From Rhodothermus marinus (GTDB lineage: Bacteria > Bacteroidota > Rhodothermia > Rhodothermales > Rhodothermaceae), in contig NZ_AP019797.1 in the NCBI RefSeq assembly GCF_009936275.1, positions 2,029,890 through 2,093,889 on the forward strand: DNA of 64,000 nt, written 5' to 3'. Under the pieces are notes generated by a model, which had not been told where the DNA came from, searched no databases, and saw nothing but the letters and a program-made list of their open reading frames with translations. Shown here one piece after another: positions 54,117 to 63,093 of this stretch. A program made the position numbers and the translations under genes. Within the stretch, counting starts at the first letter, position 1, and each line of letters starts with the position of its first letter.

Positions 54117-55244
54117 TTATGCATAATTCCATTTACCAATGGCACAAGCGCCAAAACCAATCTGGCCGTAGTTCCCTTCCCCGGAAGGGGTTTCCGTGAA
54201 GGGCCTTCCGGTCCAGGAAGCCGTGCCGTCGTGCTCAAAGAAGTACACGCTTCCGGCCGGTACAAACCGGCGCATGGGCTTCTGGAAAGCTCCCCTTCGC
54301 CGTCTGTCGTCCACATACGCTCCGCCGATCGGCTGATAGCGAGGAATGATGGCCGAAACCAGCCGAACGGAGCCGTAAAAGAACTGCCCCCAGTTTCCGC
54401 CCTGTGGCTGCCAGCCGCCGGAAAACCATGCAGGAGTCAAGAGCACAACCTTGAAGCGATCTGGCAGAGGATTCGGTGGGGTCGGAATCAGGTCGGGTGC
54501 AGCCTGCTGCACTTCGTAATAGGCTGCTCGGGCCTCTCCACCGAGCTGGAGCAAGCCCGTTTTCCCTCCCAGGTCGGTCTCGGAGATGCCTTCGACATCC
54601 ACCCAGAAAGCTACACCTTCCTTGAGCCGGAGGAATTCGGCCAGGTAGAGATACGACTCGCGCACGGTTCTACGCGCTCGCTCGATGGCAATACCAAACC
54701 GATGCTCCCGCTCCACAAACTCCGATTCGTCATACACTTTTCCCGGAGCCACTCCTCCGAGGTAACGCCCAAGCTCGTCCTCGCTGATCCAACCCCGCAC
54801 TTCTTCCAGGCGTTCAGGCGTTCGGAGCCACGGTGTCTGGAGGCCAGCGGGTAGGTTGGACTGCCAGGGAGATTTTTTGAGAGGCTGCAAAAGCGCATAG
54901 GAGCCGCTCAGGCGCACTATATCGGCTGGTAAGGGGAAGTAGCGCACCCAGCGGTCGTTTTCCTGATTGGCTAAGAAAGGCCCCCACAGCTGGAGCTTAC
55001 CGTAACTATCCTTCGGGGTGCCAATCAGCTCTTGGAGCTTCTGGGCTTCCTGGGTTTTGCCGCTGACGTAGGCCGCAGGGCTGACCCCGCTGGAAAAGAG
55101 CACCCGTGCCCGGATGGCGCCCTGGATCGTGAAGGGTGTCGGAGGGAAAAGACTCCGGGCTCGAATATCCGTGCCCGCCGAGAAGGGCTTGCCATCCCGG
55201 AAAAGCAGCACATCGTGGGGCTGGATGACCAAAGCGAAACTCAT
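54117..55244 (-). CDS. cmr3: Type III-B RAMP Cmr3
   Basis: A 375-residue subunit that binds the 5' tag of the crRNA and contacts Cas10. The N-terminus IQPHDVLLFRDGKPFSAG and the segment FPPTPFTIQGAIRARVL are diagnostic. The Gly-rich loop near the C-terminus reads YGQIGFGACAIG. Its ATG overlaps the Cas10 stop. Confidence 0.93.
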   Translation of the reverse strand: MSFALVIQPHDVLLFRDGKPFSAGTDIRARSLFPPTPFTIQGAIRARVLFSSGVSPAAYVSGKTQEAQKLQELIGTPKDSYGKLQLWGPFLANQENDRWVRYFPLPADIVRLSGSYALLQPLKKSPWQSNLPAGLQTPWLRTPERLEEVRGWISEDELGRYLGGVAPGKVYDESEFVEREHRFGIAIERARRTVRESYLYLAEFLRLKEGVAFWVDVEGISETDLGGKTGLLQLGGEARAAYYEVQQAAPDLIPTPPNPLPDRFKVVLLTPAWFSGGWQPQGGNWGQFFYGSVRLVSAIIPRYQPIGGAYVDDRRRRGAFQKPMRRFVPAGSVYFFEHDGTASWTGRPFTETPSGEGNYGQIGFGACAIGKWNYA

Positions 55245-58108
55245 ACTTCTCCTCCCCTGGCGATGAAGCTACAGACCAGAAGCCAGCGACTCATCTCACT
55301 AAAACCTTTAGGCGATTCTTTGTCGGCTTGGCAGGGGTCCGGATTTTGCTGAGGCTGTTCCATCGCCCGGACCCAGTCCACAAGCTTCTTTGAGAGCTCC
55401 TCTGCTTGAGCCTCCTTCTCTTCCCGGGAGAGTTCCTGCTCGGCCTGTCTCTTGAGCAGGCGTTTGAGCTCGGCGCGCTGGGCTTCTTCAGGGAGTGCCT
55501 CCAATGCTGCCGCTTCTGCCTGGACTGTATAGGGCCATTTGCCGCTGATCTGGCCTTCCCGCAGGCGCTTTGTCACGTCTATCAGGAACTTCACGACGTC
55601 CGGCATGCCTTCATAACTCCAGTTTGTGCCTACGCTCACCGTCTCGCCGGAGCGTTTGAGGACTTCCACGGCCAGGGCATTGCGGCCGTATTGGCGCTTG
55701 GCGGCCTGCTCGGCCCGACGCGCGGCCTGCAGTACCAGATCCAGCGGCTGGAGATGATGGGCAAAGACCAGCCCGATAGAAGCCGTCGCCTGGGGACCCA
55801 TGGTGAGAAAAATCTCCTTTCCCCACTCCACCCACTCCACATAGCCGGAGACGGACTCCCCCAGACAGACCTGCAGGCTGCCATTCTCAAACCGGATATG
55901 CCCGCTGAAGGCGGCGCGCAGTTCCCGGGCGACCGCCAGCGCATCTTCCAGCGGCACCAGGGCCAACACGTCGTCCCCGCCGGCATAGATGAGACGACCC
56001 GGAGAGCGTTCCTCCACGATGTGGGGCACAAGCCTCAGGGCAAAGCGCCCTAGGGACTGGGAAATCGCCGCATGCACCGCCGACGTGATAAGGCGCCTGG
56101 TCTGCAGAAGGGGGTGCCAGTTAGCGTCCTCCTCAAGCTGCTCTCGCACCTCGGGATGCAGAATATCCCCGAAGGTAGCCAGCCCTTCGTGGGTACCGCT
56201 GAGCCAGCGCCCCATGTGGTCGCCGTCCATGTAGAGGAGGGCGTAATACTTGCTGGGCCTGGCGCCAACTGCTTGATAAAGGGCCTGAAGCGTTTCTATA
56301 GCTTTTCGGATATCTCCGGGGTTGGACGTAGCTCCGGCTTCCTTCAAGTGCTCCTTGGTCCAGGATTCGACATGGAGCCATTCTCCATCGATTTTTAGCA
56401 ACTTTTTCGCCAGCTCCGCCTCCGCCCCGGTCAGGCTTTGTGTCTGCGCTTCCAGATACGGCATGGCCCCTTGGGCGACGGTTGCGAGCTGAGGATGGGC
56501 TATGTTTAGAAAGTCTTTCAGGGCCTGCTGGACCGCTGGGCGTCCTTTCTGCAAAGCCTCCAGTACCCGCTTTTTGAAGGGCGCCGCGGCGATTTCGCTG
56601 GTCGAGGGGAAGCCGCCTCGAAGTCCGAACTCCTGCTCCAGTACCTCTCGCTGAACGAAGCGTTTGACCGTGCAGACGGCGCAGAGGCGCTCCTTGCCCT
56701 CGGGCTTGACTTCGTGGCGGCCTCGTGCACGCAGCTCCTTTGCTACGTGATCCCAGAAAGCCCTGCTATCCAGTTTTTCTGAGCGCAGAGCGGCTCGCTG
56801 CCCGCACTGGGTGCACTTGTCGCCGGTTTCCTCCGCCTGCTCGAAGTTCCGCAGGTTTTTCCGGGCGTTGAAAGCCCGATCGGCCAGCTCGTAGAGGAGG
56901 CTCCACACCGTGCCCCAGTTGGGGTCGTATTGTCCGCTCTTATGCAGGGTTTCGTAAACCCGGCGGAATTCCCAATCCTCACCTTCCGGGGGCTTGCAAA
57001 GCTGCTCGTAAAGCTCTTTCCCCGCCTTTGCCTGCGCTGTCCCGGGGGGCTGGTCGTCTCCCGGCCAGGGAAAAACCACCCAGTAGATTTCCAGCAGGCC
57101 TTGAATCTGATTATCCCAGAGGCCCTTCGTCTGGTCATCGGCAGGCAGGATGCTTGTGCTCGTGAGGGCGTTATAAACCTCCTGCGCCAGGCGTTTCCAT
57201 TCTTCCCGGACGGCTTTTTCCGCTTTCTGAGCCGCTTCGGAAGCTTCCTTCGCAGGCAAAAGGGCCAGGAAGCGGTTGGGGAAGGTAGGGCGGCCGATCT
57301 CCTCCAGCGCGGGCTGACAGGGCAGCCCATAAGCTTTGTGTAGCCAGTGATCGCACAGCGGCTGCCCCCGAAGCGATGGGAAGACGACCACGTCCGGCCC
57401 GAACTCGTCGGCCAGGCTCTCCATGGCCTTCCAGGAGAGGTAGGATAAAATCCAGCTCCCCATCCAGAGGTCCTGGGTGCGCCGGGCCGCTGCGATGAAC
57501 TCCTGAACCGGGCCGATGGAGAAAACCAGAAACGCCGGATTCGGCAGAGCGTCTGCGATCGCCACTGAAATCGAGAGATGCTGTTCTAACGGATGATCAG
57601 GCTGGCGGGTATCGGCCGGCAGCAGGCGCATCCAGCCCTTAAGGCTCGCCTTGTGGGCAAGCTCCTCATACAGAAGCCGCCAGATGTAAAGGTAGAGGCA
57701 CTTCTCCTTATCAGGCTGCGTGGTCAGCTGGTGAACCCAGGGCTGGAGGATGCGCTGAGCGGCTTCCTCCTGTACTTCACTATCCAGGGCTTGTAGGTCG
57801 CCAGCAGGGAGCTGTACCCGGTGAGCTCGGGCACCTGCTGCGAGGGGATGCGTAAGGAGAGGTGCCACCTGGTCCCAGTATGCGGTGGCCCCTTTAGGGA
57901 AGTTTACCCGATCGGCCGCTGAGGCGATATGGTCGGCTTTCGTTGCCCGGTCGCTTTCATGTGCGTCAGCCGAACGGCCCAGCGCGATTTGTTGCAAGGC
58001 CTTGGCGAGCTGTGCATGAGGAGTATGAGGCACCGAACGCAAGACCAACGCCTTGCCCGGCGGATCGTGCAAGAAAGCGACGATTTTGCGGGTCCAACGG
58101 GTTACCAT
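55241..58108 (-). CDS. cas10: Type III-B Cas10 (Cmr2) with HD nuclease and GGDD cyclase
   Basis: A 955-residue signature subunit. The N-terminal HD motif is in VAFLHDPPGK (His14, Asp15), so target-activated DNase activity is likely. A zinc site of two CxxC pairs appears as CTQCG near ~431 and CAVC near ~473. The first palm domain follows, then the second with YAGGDDVLAL near residue 709, the active site for cyclic oligoadenylate synthesis. I chose ATG 58108, which overlaps the cmr1 stop by seven bases; the upstream frame to 58201 lies inside cmr1. Cyclic oligoadenylate would activate the CARF protein. Confidence 0.96.
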   Translation of the reverse strand: MVTRWTRKIVAFLHDPPGKALVLRSVPHTPHAQLAKALQQIALGRSADAHESDRATKADHIASAADRVNFPKGATAYWDQVAPLLTHPLAAGARAHRVQLPAGDLQALDSEVQEEAAQRILQPWVHQLTTQPDKEKCLYLYIWRLLYEELAHKASLKGWMRLLPADTRQPDHPLEQHLSISVAIADALPNPAFLVFSIGPVQEFIAAARRTQDLWMGSWILSYLSWKAMESLADEFGPDVVVFPSLRGQPLCDHWLHKAYGLPCQPALEEIGRPTFPNRFLALLPAKEASEAAQKAEKAVREEWKRLAQEVYNALTSTSILPADDQTKGLWDNQIQGLLEIYWVVFPWPGDDQPPGTAQAKAGKELYEQLCKPPEGEDWEFRRVYETLHKSGQYDPNWGTVWSLLYELADRAFNARKNLRNFEQAEETGDKCTQCGQRAALRSEKLDSRAFWDHVAKELRARGRHEVKPEGKERLCAVCTVKRFVQREVLEQEFGLRGGFPSTSEIAAAPFKKRVLEALQKGRPAVQQALKDFLNIAHPQLATVAQGAMPYLEAQTQSLTGAEAELAKKLLKIDGEWLHVESWTKEHLKEAGATSNPGDIRKAIETLQALYQAVGARPSKYYALLYMDGDHMGRWLSGTHEGLATFGDILHPEVREQLEEDANWHPLLQTRRLITSAVHAAISQSLGRFALRLVPHIVEERSPGRLIYAGGDDVLALVPLEDALAVARELRAAFSGHIRFENGSLQVCLGESVSGYVEWVEWGKEIFLTMGPQATASIGLVFAHHLQPLDLVLQAARRAEQAAKRQYGRNALAVEVLKRSGETVSVGTNWSYEGMPDVVKFLIDVTKRLREGQISGKWPYTVQAEAAALEALPEEAQRAELKRLLKRQAEQELSREEKEAQAEELSKKLVDWVRAMEQPQQNPDPCQADKESPKGFSEMSRWLLVCSFIARGGEV

Positions 58109-59049
58109 GCGGCAGTTCCTCGCATTATCCAAGTGCCTTGCCACTTCTGACAGCAATCGCTCAGGAAGTCTTGGAGCTTCCTCCAGTTTGGAGAACTCCA
58201 CGCAAAACGACTCCGGAAAGCTGTCATGAGAAGATGATACTTGTTCCCAATCTTTACAATGCGCAAATGCAAAGGAGAGGCTTGCCGTCCAGCGCTACCA
58301 GCGAAACCGAAAACTCGGTCGTCTCGATAAGGATGGGACCGAAGTAGTCTCCAAAAAGCCATCATCGCTTTTTCCCAGGTGGCGAATGGGTATTTGCAGA
58401 AAAGAATCTGCGTGTGATCGCTGTGCAAGACCGGGAAATCAGGCGGTATGCGGAAAGTGCCTGGAGCAATTTTCAATGTGCTTATGAGGTTCCGGGCTTG
58501 ATCTTGGGCTTGCTGGATAACCTGCCGTAGGGTTGTCTCAAGTTCACTCGCGTCTTTGTAAGCCTCTGGTGTAAATAGGAAGCTTTCCACCTCGTTTTGG
58601 AGCCGAAGGGTACCAAAGCCTCGCCTCGAGCGCTTCCCCAGGCCGCCGAGTAATAGCCAAAGTGCAGTGACAGAGAGCACAATAGGGCTTACCTGGGTAT
58701 GAGGTGGGCGAGGGATAAGCTCCAAGCTGAAAGCCTGATCAGGCTGTATGCCCATGAAAGTGAATTTCTTTTCGGGATTGTGAAGCAGGGGCCGATAGGA
58801 ATCGAACTGAACCTCGCCACCTATCCGCACCACGACGGGGGAGGCGCCGGTATCGGTGCTTCCGAAGACGGCGGCTTCGGCCTTCCGGAGGGCATTGAGA
58901 TCTTTATCGCCGATTACGCCGCCCAAAAGGGCTCGAAGCCAGAAGCGGAGCGCACCCCGGATGGAAGCGGCTCGAAGCTCCGGCTTGCCGCGTGGGTCAG
59001 CACCGGCCAGAAACAAGGGCGTTACGGTTTCCAGTCGGACGGTCAGCAT
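58102..59049 (-). CDS. cmr1: Type III-B RAMP Cmr1
   Basis: A 315-residue subunit located at the crRNA 3' end of the complex. The N-terminal RAMP strand VRLETVTPLFLAGAD, the helix ELRAASIRGALRFWLRALLG and the Gly-rich loop LGGLGKRSRRGFGTL are diagnostic for Cmr1. It is the first Cmr gene and begins 33 bases after cas4, so the two gene sets probably share a transcript. Confidence 0.94.
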   Translation of the reverse strand: MLTVRLETVTPLFLAGADPRGKPELRAASIRGALRFWLRALLGGVIGDKDLNALRKAEAAVFGSTDTGASPVVVRIGGEVQFDSYRPLLHNPEKKFTFMGIQPDQAFSLELIPRPPHTQVSPIVLSVTALWLLLGGLGKRSRRGFGTLRLQNEVESFLFTPEAYKDASELETTLRQVIQQAQDQARNLISTLKIAPGTFRIPPDFPVLHSDHTQILFCKYPFATWEKAMMAFWRLLRSHPYRDDRVFGFAGSAGRQASPLHLRIVKIGNKYHLLMTAFRSRFAWSSPNWRKLQDFLSDCCQKWQGTWIMRGTAAW

Positions 59050-59082
59050 TTGAATGTTGGCTTTACCCTTATAGACACCATT

Positions 59083-59625
59083 TCACCCAAAACATAACTC
59101 CTCGTACGCACATTTTTTGCAGAAGCGGCGGTTTTCGAGGCGGGACGGTGGTGTGGGTCGGGCGGCCGTCTGATGCAGCTCCTGCACGAGCGTGCGCAAC
59201 CGGGCTTCGTCGTCTGCGGTGAGCGTGACGGTTTCGGTGCGGCGCTGGCGGGGAAAGTTGAGCTGGCCTTCGAAGGGACGACCGTCGGGCCGCGTCACAC
59301 CCCGGAGCTTGAGCAACCACAGGTAGAAGCGGAGTTGCCAGCGGTGCGCTTCGAGGCCGGAGGGACTCCGTTTCGTCTCGTGGAGTACGCCGTCGCGCAG
59401 CTCGGCCCAGTCGATGCGTCCGGCCAGCCGGAGCCCTTCGGGGCCTTCCACTTCCACATTCACGTGCTGCAGCTCGTCGGCATAGGTGGTCTCGTCCAGC
59501 AGGCGTCCCAGCGCCACGGCCTCCGACTCCTGCTCCATCCAGAGCCCGTGCACGGCCAGCCACGCCTTGCGCCGACAGAGCACAAAGTAGTTCACCAGCG
59601 TGCCAGTGATGGAAAGTTCAGGCAT
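59083..59625 (-). CDS. cas4: CRISPR-associated exonuclease Cas4
   Basis: A 180-residue RecB-like nuclease. The Fe-S cluster ligands are Cys17 (VLCRRKAWL) and three C-terminal cysteines in FCKKCAYEELC. The PD-(D/E)XK core shows the Asp in AGRIDWAELRDG, HETKRS, and the QxxxY element in WQLRFYLWLL. Cas4 trims prespacers and fixes their PAM orientation before Cas1-Cas2 integration. It follows cas3 by six bases. The locus therefore encodes two different trimming nucleases, Cas4 here and the DnaQ-like protein at 49622. Confidence 0.96.
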   Translation of the reverse strand: MPELSITGTLVNYFVLCRRKAWLAVHGLWMEQESEAVALGRLLDETTYADELQHVNVEVEGPEGLRLAGRIDWAELRDGVLHETKRSPSGLEAHRWQLRFYLWLLKLRGVTRPDGRPFEGQLNFPRQRRTETVTLTADDEARLRTLVQELHQTAARPTPPSRLENRRFCKKCAYEELCFG

Positions 59626-59631
59626 AGGGAT

Positions 59632-61812
59632 TTACAGTATAGAAGCTTCCACTCGGGTCTGCCAGTCGTCGGTGAGCCGAAGTCCGCGTTCTGCGTCGTA
59701 GGGAAGGCCGGTCTGGCGCACCTGCAGGTCTGCGAGTTCCTCGAAAGCGTCCGGTGCCTTGATCAGCCAGTACACCGGCACCGGGACCAGCAGCTCCGGA
59801 AGACGCCAGCCTTCCCCCTGTTCTTTGAGCTGCAGCGCTTCCTGAACATAGCACTGAGGCAATACATCGACCGAAATCATACCCCGTCGCGTCGTAAAGC
59901 GCGCACGCAACTGCTCGTCGGTAAGGTCGATCGTGTAGCATCCCAGAATCCGCTGCAGCTCATCCAGCGTCTGGCGCCCTTCCTGCAGTTCCTGCTGCCA
60001 GGCTTCGGTATGCAGCACGTACTCGTACAGTCGATGGGTCGCCCGAGCCAGCTCTTCATCCGTGGGCTCTGCGGGAAGTGTCTGCAGGATCTCCAGACTC
60101 CGCTCCAGCACGTCCTGACCGTAAATGCGGCGCGCGCCTTCAGACCAGTTCGTGTAAATCAGAACCGGTGCCGACGGGTTGTCTCCGCGACGGTTCACCC
60201 GGCCCATTCGCTGCACCAGGGCGTCGATCGGTGCCACTTCGGTCAGCAGTACGTCGTAGGAAATGTCCAGACTGACCTCTACGACCTGGGTAGCAATAAA
60301 AATTGAGCCTGGCCGAGGCCGGGCCACTCGCTCCTCCTTGTGCTGACGATCACGAAAGGCAAAACGCGCATGCAACAGGGTACAGGGCAATCCGGTAGCC
60401 TGCAGTTGCTCGTAAAGTGCCTGCGCATCGGCCACGGTATTGGCCACCACAAGCACCCGTCGCCCCTGATGGGCAAAATTTCGGGCCTGTTGCATCCCCT
60501 CTTCCAACAGGCTTCCCTTCCGCAGCTGAACGTGATGCCGCCGCCGCTGCCAGAGATCCTCTTCTGCTTCGACCAGATATCCCTCAGGGAAAAGCTGCAG
60601 CAACGACTCCGGAAGCGTTGCGCTGGCCAGCGCCAGCCGTGCCGGCAGTTCGCGCCTGAGTGCCTCCAGCAACAACCCCAGCGTGTACGGTTCATAGGCA
60701 TGGATTTCGTCCAGTACGATGGTAGCACAGCGGGCAAGCGTCCGACGTTCTTCCCAGTGGCGTCCATGCAGATGGGCCAGGAGGTACTGATCCAGCGTAG
60801 CGACGACCACGGGTCTGGCGAAAACAGATCCGAACAGCCGCGCATCCAGTGGGTCTTCATCTGATTCAATGCGCAGCATATAGGCGGCGCGCCCGTGCGC
60901 AAGGGCCACGGCATCGTCGCCGTAGATGCGACGCAGCCGGCGCCACATGGCGTTCGTGGTTGCCTGCGTGGGTAGCAGATAGATCAGGCGTTCCGTGTCG
61001 CCTGCCCAGAGAAGCAGGGCCTCGGTTTTGCCTGTGCCTGTGGGAGCACGAAGCCAGAGCACCTTTTCAGTTGAGACACTTTGCGCCTTTCTCTGGAATT
61101 CCCGCAGGGGGCCTTCGAGCTGCCGGGCGTACCGCCCTATAGCACTCGCGCCATTCCGCAAAAACAGGATGTGGGGGTCTGGCTGTTGTGCCGACGCCAG
61201 CCAGTCGGCCAGGTGCAGCGTGGCTTTAACCCGGGCGAAACGCTCAACCTGCTGCAACCGGAGCAACCCGCGTAAAGAGTGTCGGGCTGCTCCCAGCTCC
61301 AGAACACTTTCCAGTAGATCTGCCGGCGCACTTTGAAGCAGGCCCTGAAGACTGTGCCAGAATTCAGAAACACTCGGAAGATCGCCTATCCCATATCGCG
61401 CCAGCAAATCCCAGAGCTCTGTCAAGAACGCATACAGCGACTCATGAAAGGTTACCCGACTTCCCCGATAGCCGAGATACAATCGGGCTCCCAGTGGGGA
61501 GTGGTGCGTGAGTACGGCTCCCGTAGCTTCCAGTGCATGCCGGTCAGTTCCCTGTTGCTGATTGAGCAGCCCTTCGGCCAGCAAAATAAAGGGAAGGGAA
61601 GCCAGTGCATGCGGGTAGGCCTTTTTTCGCCGTCCGCGAATGTATTCCTGAAAATCTTCAGTTGCTTTTCCGACGTCGTGGAAGGCACAGGCCAGAATTA
61701 CCTTCTGACGTAGCGGCTCTGGAAGCTTGAGCCGATCGGCAAGCGTCGCACCCAGTCGGGTTACTTCGGCCAGATGATCAAGCAGCGAAACGTCTGGTTT
61801 GGCCAGTAGCAT
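59632..61812 (-). CDS. cas3: Type I helicase-nuclease Cas3 (HD fused)
   Basis: A 726-residue effector that degrades the DNA strand displaced by Cascade. An N-terminal HD nuclease (HLAEVTRLG, AFHDVGKATEDFQ, LTHHSP) is joined to a superfamily 2 helicase: Walker A APTGTGKTEALL, DEIH in VLDEIHAYEPYT, ALASATLP and motif VI QRMGRVNRRG. Full length. It lies 27 bases after the antitoxin gene and shortly before cas4. Confidence 0.96.
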   Translation of the reverse strand: MLLAKPDVSLLDHLAEVTRLGATLADRLKLPEPLRQKVILACAFHDVGKATEDFQEYIRGRRKKAYPHALASLPFILLAEGLLNQQQGTDRHALEATGAVLTHHSPLGARLYLGYRGSRVTFHESLYAFLTELWDLLARYGIGDLPSVSEFWHSLQGLLQSAPADLLESVLELGAARHSLRGLLRLQQVERFARVKATLHLADWLASAQQPDPHILFLRNGASAIGRYARQLEGPLREFQRKAQSVSTEKVLWLRAPTGTGKTEALLLWAGDTERLIYLLPTQATTNAMWRRLRRIYGDDAVALAHGRAAYMLRIESDEDPLDARLFGSVFARPVVVATLDQYLLAHLHGRHWEERRTLARCATIVLDEIHAYEPYTLGLLLEALRRELPARLALASATLPESLLQLFPEGYLVEAEEDLWQRRRHHVQLRKGSLLEEGMQQARNFAHQGRRVLVVANTVADAQALYEQLQATGLPCTLLHARFAFRDRQHKEERVARPRPGSIFIATQVVEVSLDISYDVLLTEVAPIDALVQRMGRVNRRGDNPSAPVLIYTNWSEGARRIYGQDVLERSLEILQTLPAEPTDEELARATHRLYEYVLHTEAWQQELQEGRQTLDELQRILGCYTIDLTDEQLRARFTTRRGMISVDVLPQCYVQEALQLKEQGEGWRLPELLVPVPVYWLIKAPDAFEELADLQVRQTGLPYDAERGLRLTDDWQTRVEASIL

Positions 61813-61839
61813 AGCCCATGCCTGGATCGAGCCTTCGGC

Positions 61840-62076
61840 TTACATCGCCATGGTGGCGTTGAATTCGCGTACGTCAACCACCACGCCCTTTTTCAGCGTC
61901 TGTGCGGCGAGACGTGTAAGGGCCCGGGCCACCTCTTCGGGAAGGTACACCTCGCCACAGTTCTGGCACACCTCGGCCGGCACCTCCCGGACGACCAGTA
62001 CGGCTCCATTCTGCTCCAGCGTAACCGTGGTCTTCCCGGACTGTGTCTGTCCCGTCTTACAGATCACGCATTTCAT
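61840..62076 (-). CDS. YgiT-type zinc-finger antitoxin
   Basis: A 78-residue protein with two CxxC zinc knuckles (CVICKTG and CQNCGEVY) and the usual YLPEEVARAL segment of YgiT/MqsA N-terminal domains. It has no C-terminal HTH, unlike MqsA, so direct DNA binding is less likely. Its ATG overlaps the stop of the upstream toxin gene (ATGA). It lies inside the cas operon, 27 bases before cas3. Confidence 0.86.
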   Translation of the reverse strand: MKCVICKTGQTQSGKTTVTLEQNGAVLVVREVPAEVCQNCGEVYLPEEVARALTRLAAQTLKKGVVVDVREFNATMAM

Positions 62077-62357
62077 GATCTTCTCCGTTTGAAATCATCT
62101 TCCCAGAGGGTCGGATCAGGCTCGTAGACGGTAATCACGATCTGCACGTTGTCTTCGTCATTATCTGCTACAACCATATGCAACGGCCGCGTTCCGATCC
62201 AGCCCAGAACCAACCGGCTCGGATAAGGTCGGTCTTCCGGGTAAGAGGCGATCGTCTCGCCGGTTTTCAGGACGCGCTTCACGTCCTCCACGGTAATCTT
62301 CCGCTCGGCCATGCGTTGCAGTGCATGGTGTCGAAAAAACAGCCGCGGTTCGTCCAT
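62073..62357 (-). CDS. DUF4258 toxin-like protein
   Basis: A 94-residue protein of the DUF4258 family, related to RelE/MqsR-like ribonuclease toxins. The pattern FFRHHALQRMAERKITVEDV, then GETIASYPEDRPYPSRLVLG and a C-terminal VITVYEPDPTLW, is characteristic. It is regularly paired with YgiT-type proteins in toxin-first order, as here. It begins seven bases after the cas5 stop, so it must be cotranscribed with the Cascade genes. Confidence 0.86.
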   Translation of the reverse strand: MDEPRLFFRHHALQRMAERKITVEDVKRVLKTGETIASYPEDRPYPSRLVLGWIGTRPLHMVVADNDEDNVQIVITVYEPDPTLWEDDFKRRRS

Positions 62358-62364
62358 TAAGCCA

Positions 62365-63093
62365 TTACCCTGTCATTCCATTCGCCCATACAAAACTGCG
62401 CCCCTGCCATTGCAAAGCCTGCAGACCGGGTACTTCGATTTCGATGCCCACCGGTAAGAAACTCAGCGGGGTCATGCGCTCGGGATTACGCACGCCTTTG
62501 CGGTCCACTGAGAAGGCCAGCGGTAGCGTCTCCACAAGCGGCGGTTCAAAGTGAAGGCCGGGCGACACCTGTGGGCGCAGTCCTTCTATCTGACGAACAT
62601 CGCCGGGGAGCAACGTCCCCTGAAAGCACGGTGGGCCCGACTGCACTTCGTCCATGTCAAGCGATTCAATCACAAGCAGTTCATCATCTCGCCCCAGCGA
62701 TAGCGGATAGGCGGGCTCGTCGAAGGCTGCTGCCAGCGTTTCGAGCACCGACTTTTCTCCGCCGTAAAGCAGCGTGTAGCGCACGCCGAACAACAGTTCG
62801 CGGAAATAGGGCGAACGCTCGGCAATCCGGCCACCTTTGATTTTGAGCACGGTCCACATGTCACGGGCACGTCCGGGCATGTGGTCGTCGTCCATCAACA
62901 CGGAAACCTTCAGCTTGCGAAGCGGGCTGTTCGGTGCCCATAGGGCACGATCCGACAACCCCAGCGCCGCTCCGGCAATGCCCAGCAACGTGGTGGGCGG
63001 TGGCATCGGAAGCGTACGCTGGTAGTTGTGGTCCAGGGGACGACGGAACGACGCTACCGGTGCCCGTACCGTTACGCCGAGGACCCATTCCAT
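62365..63093 (-). CDS. cas5: Type I-B Cascade subunit Cas5
   Basis: A 242-residue RAMP that caps the 5' end of the crRNA in Cascade. The N-terminal LGVTVRAPVASFRRP and the following PTTLLGIAGAALG are typical of the Cas5 of type I-B. The start lies 22 bases inside the cas7 end. Its stop is seven bases from the DUF4258 gene. Confidence 0.9.
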   Translation of the reverse strand: MEWVLGVTVRAPVASFRRPLDHNYQRTLPMPPPTTLLGIAGAALGLSDRALWAPNSPLRKLKVSVLMDDDHMPGRARDMWTVLKIKGGRIAERSPYFRELLFGVRYTLLYGGEKSVLETLAAAFDEPAYPLSLGRDDELLVIESLDMDEVQSGPPCFQGTLLPGDVRQIEGLRPQVSPGLHFEPPLVETLPLAFSVDRKGVRNPERMTPLSFLPVGIEIEVPGLQALQWQGRSFVWANGMTG

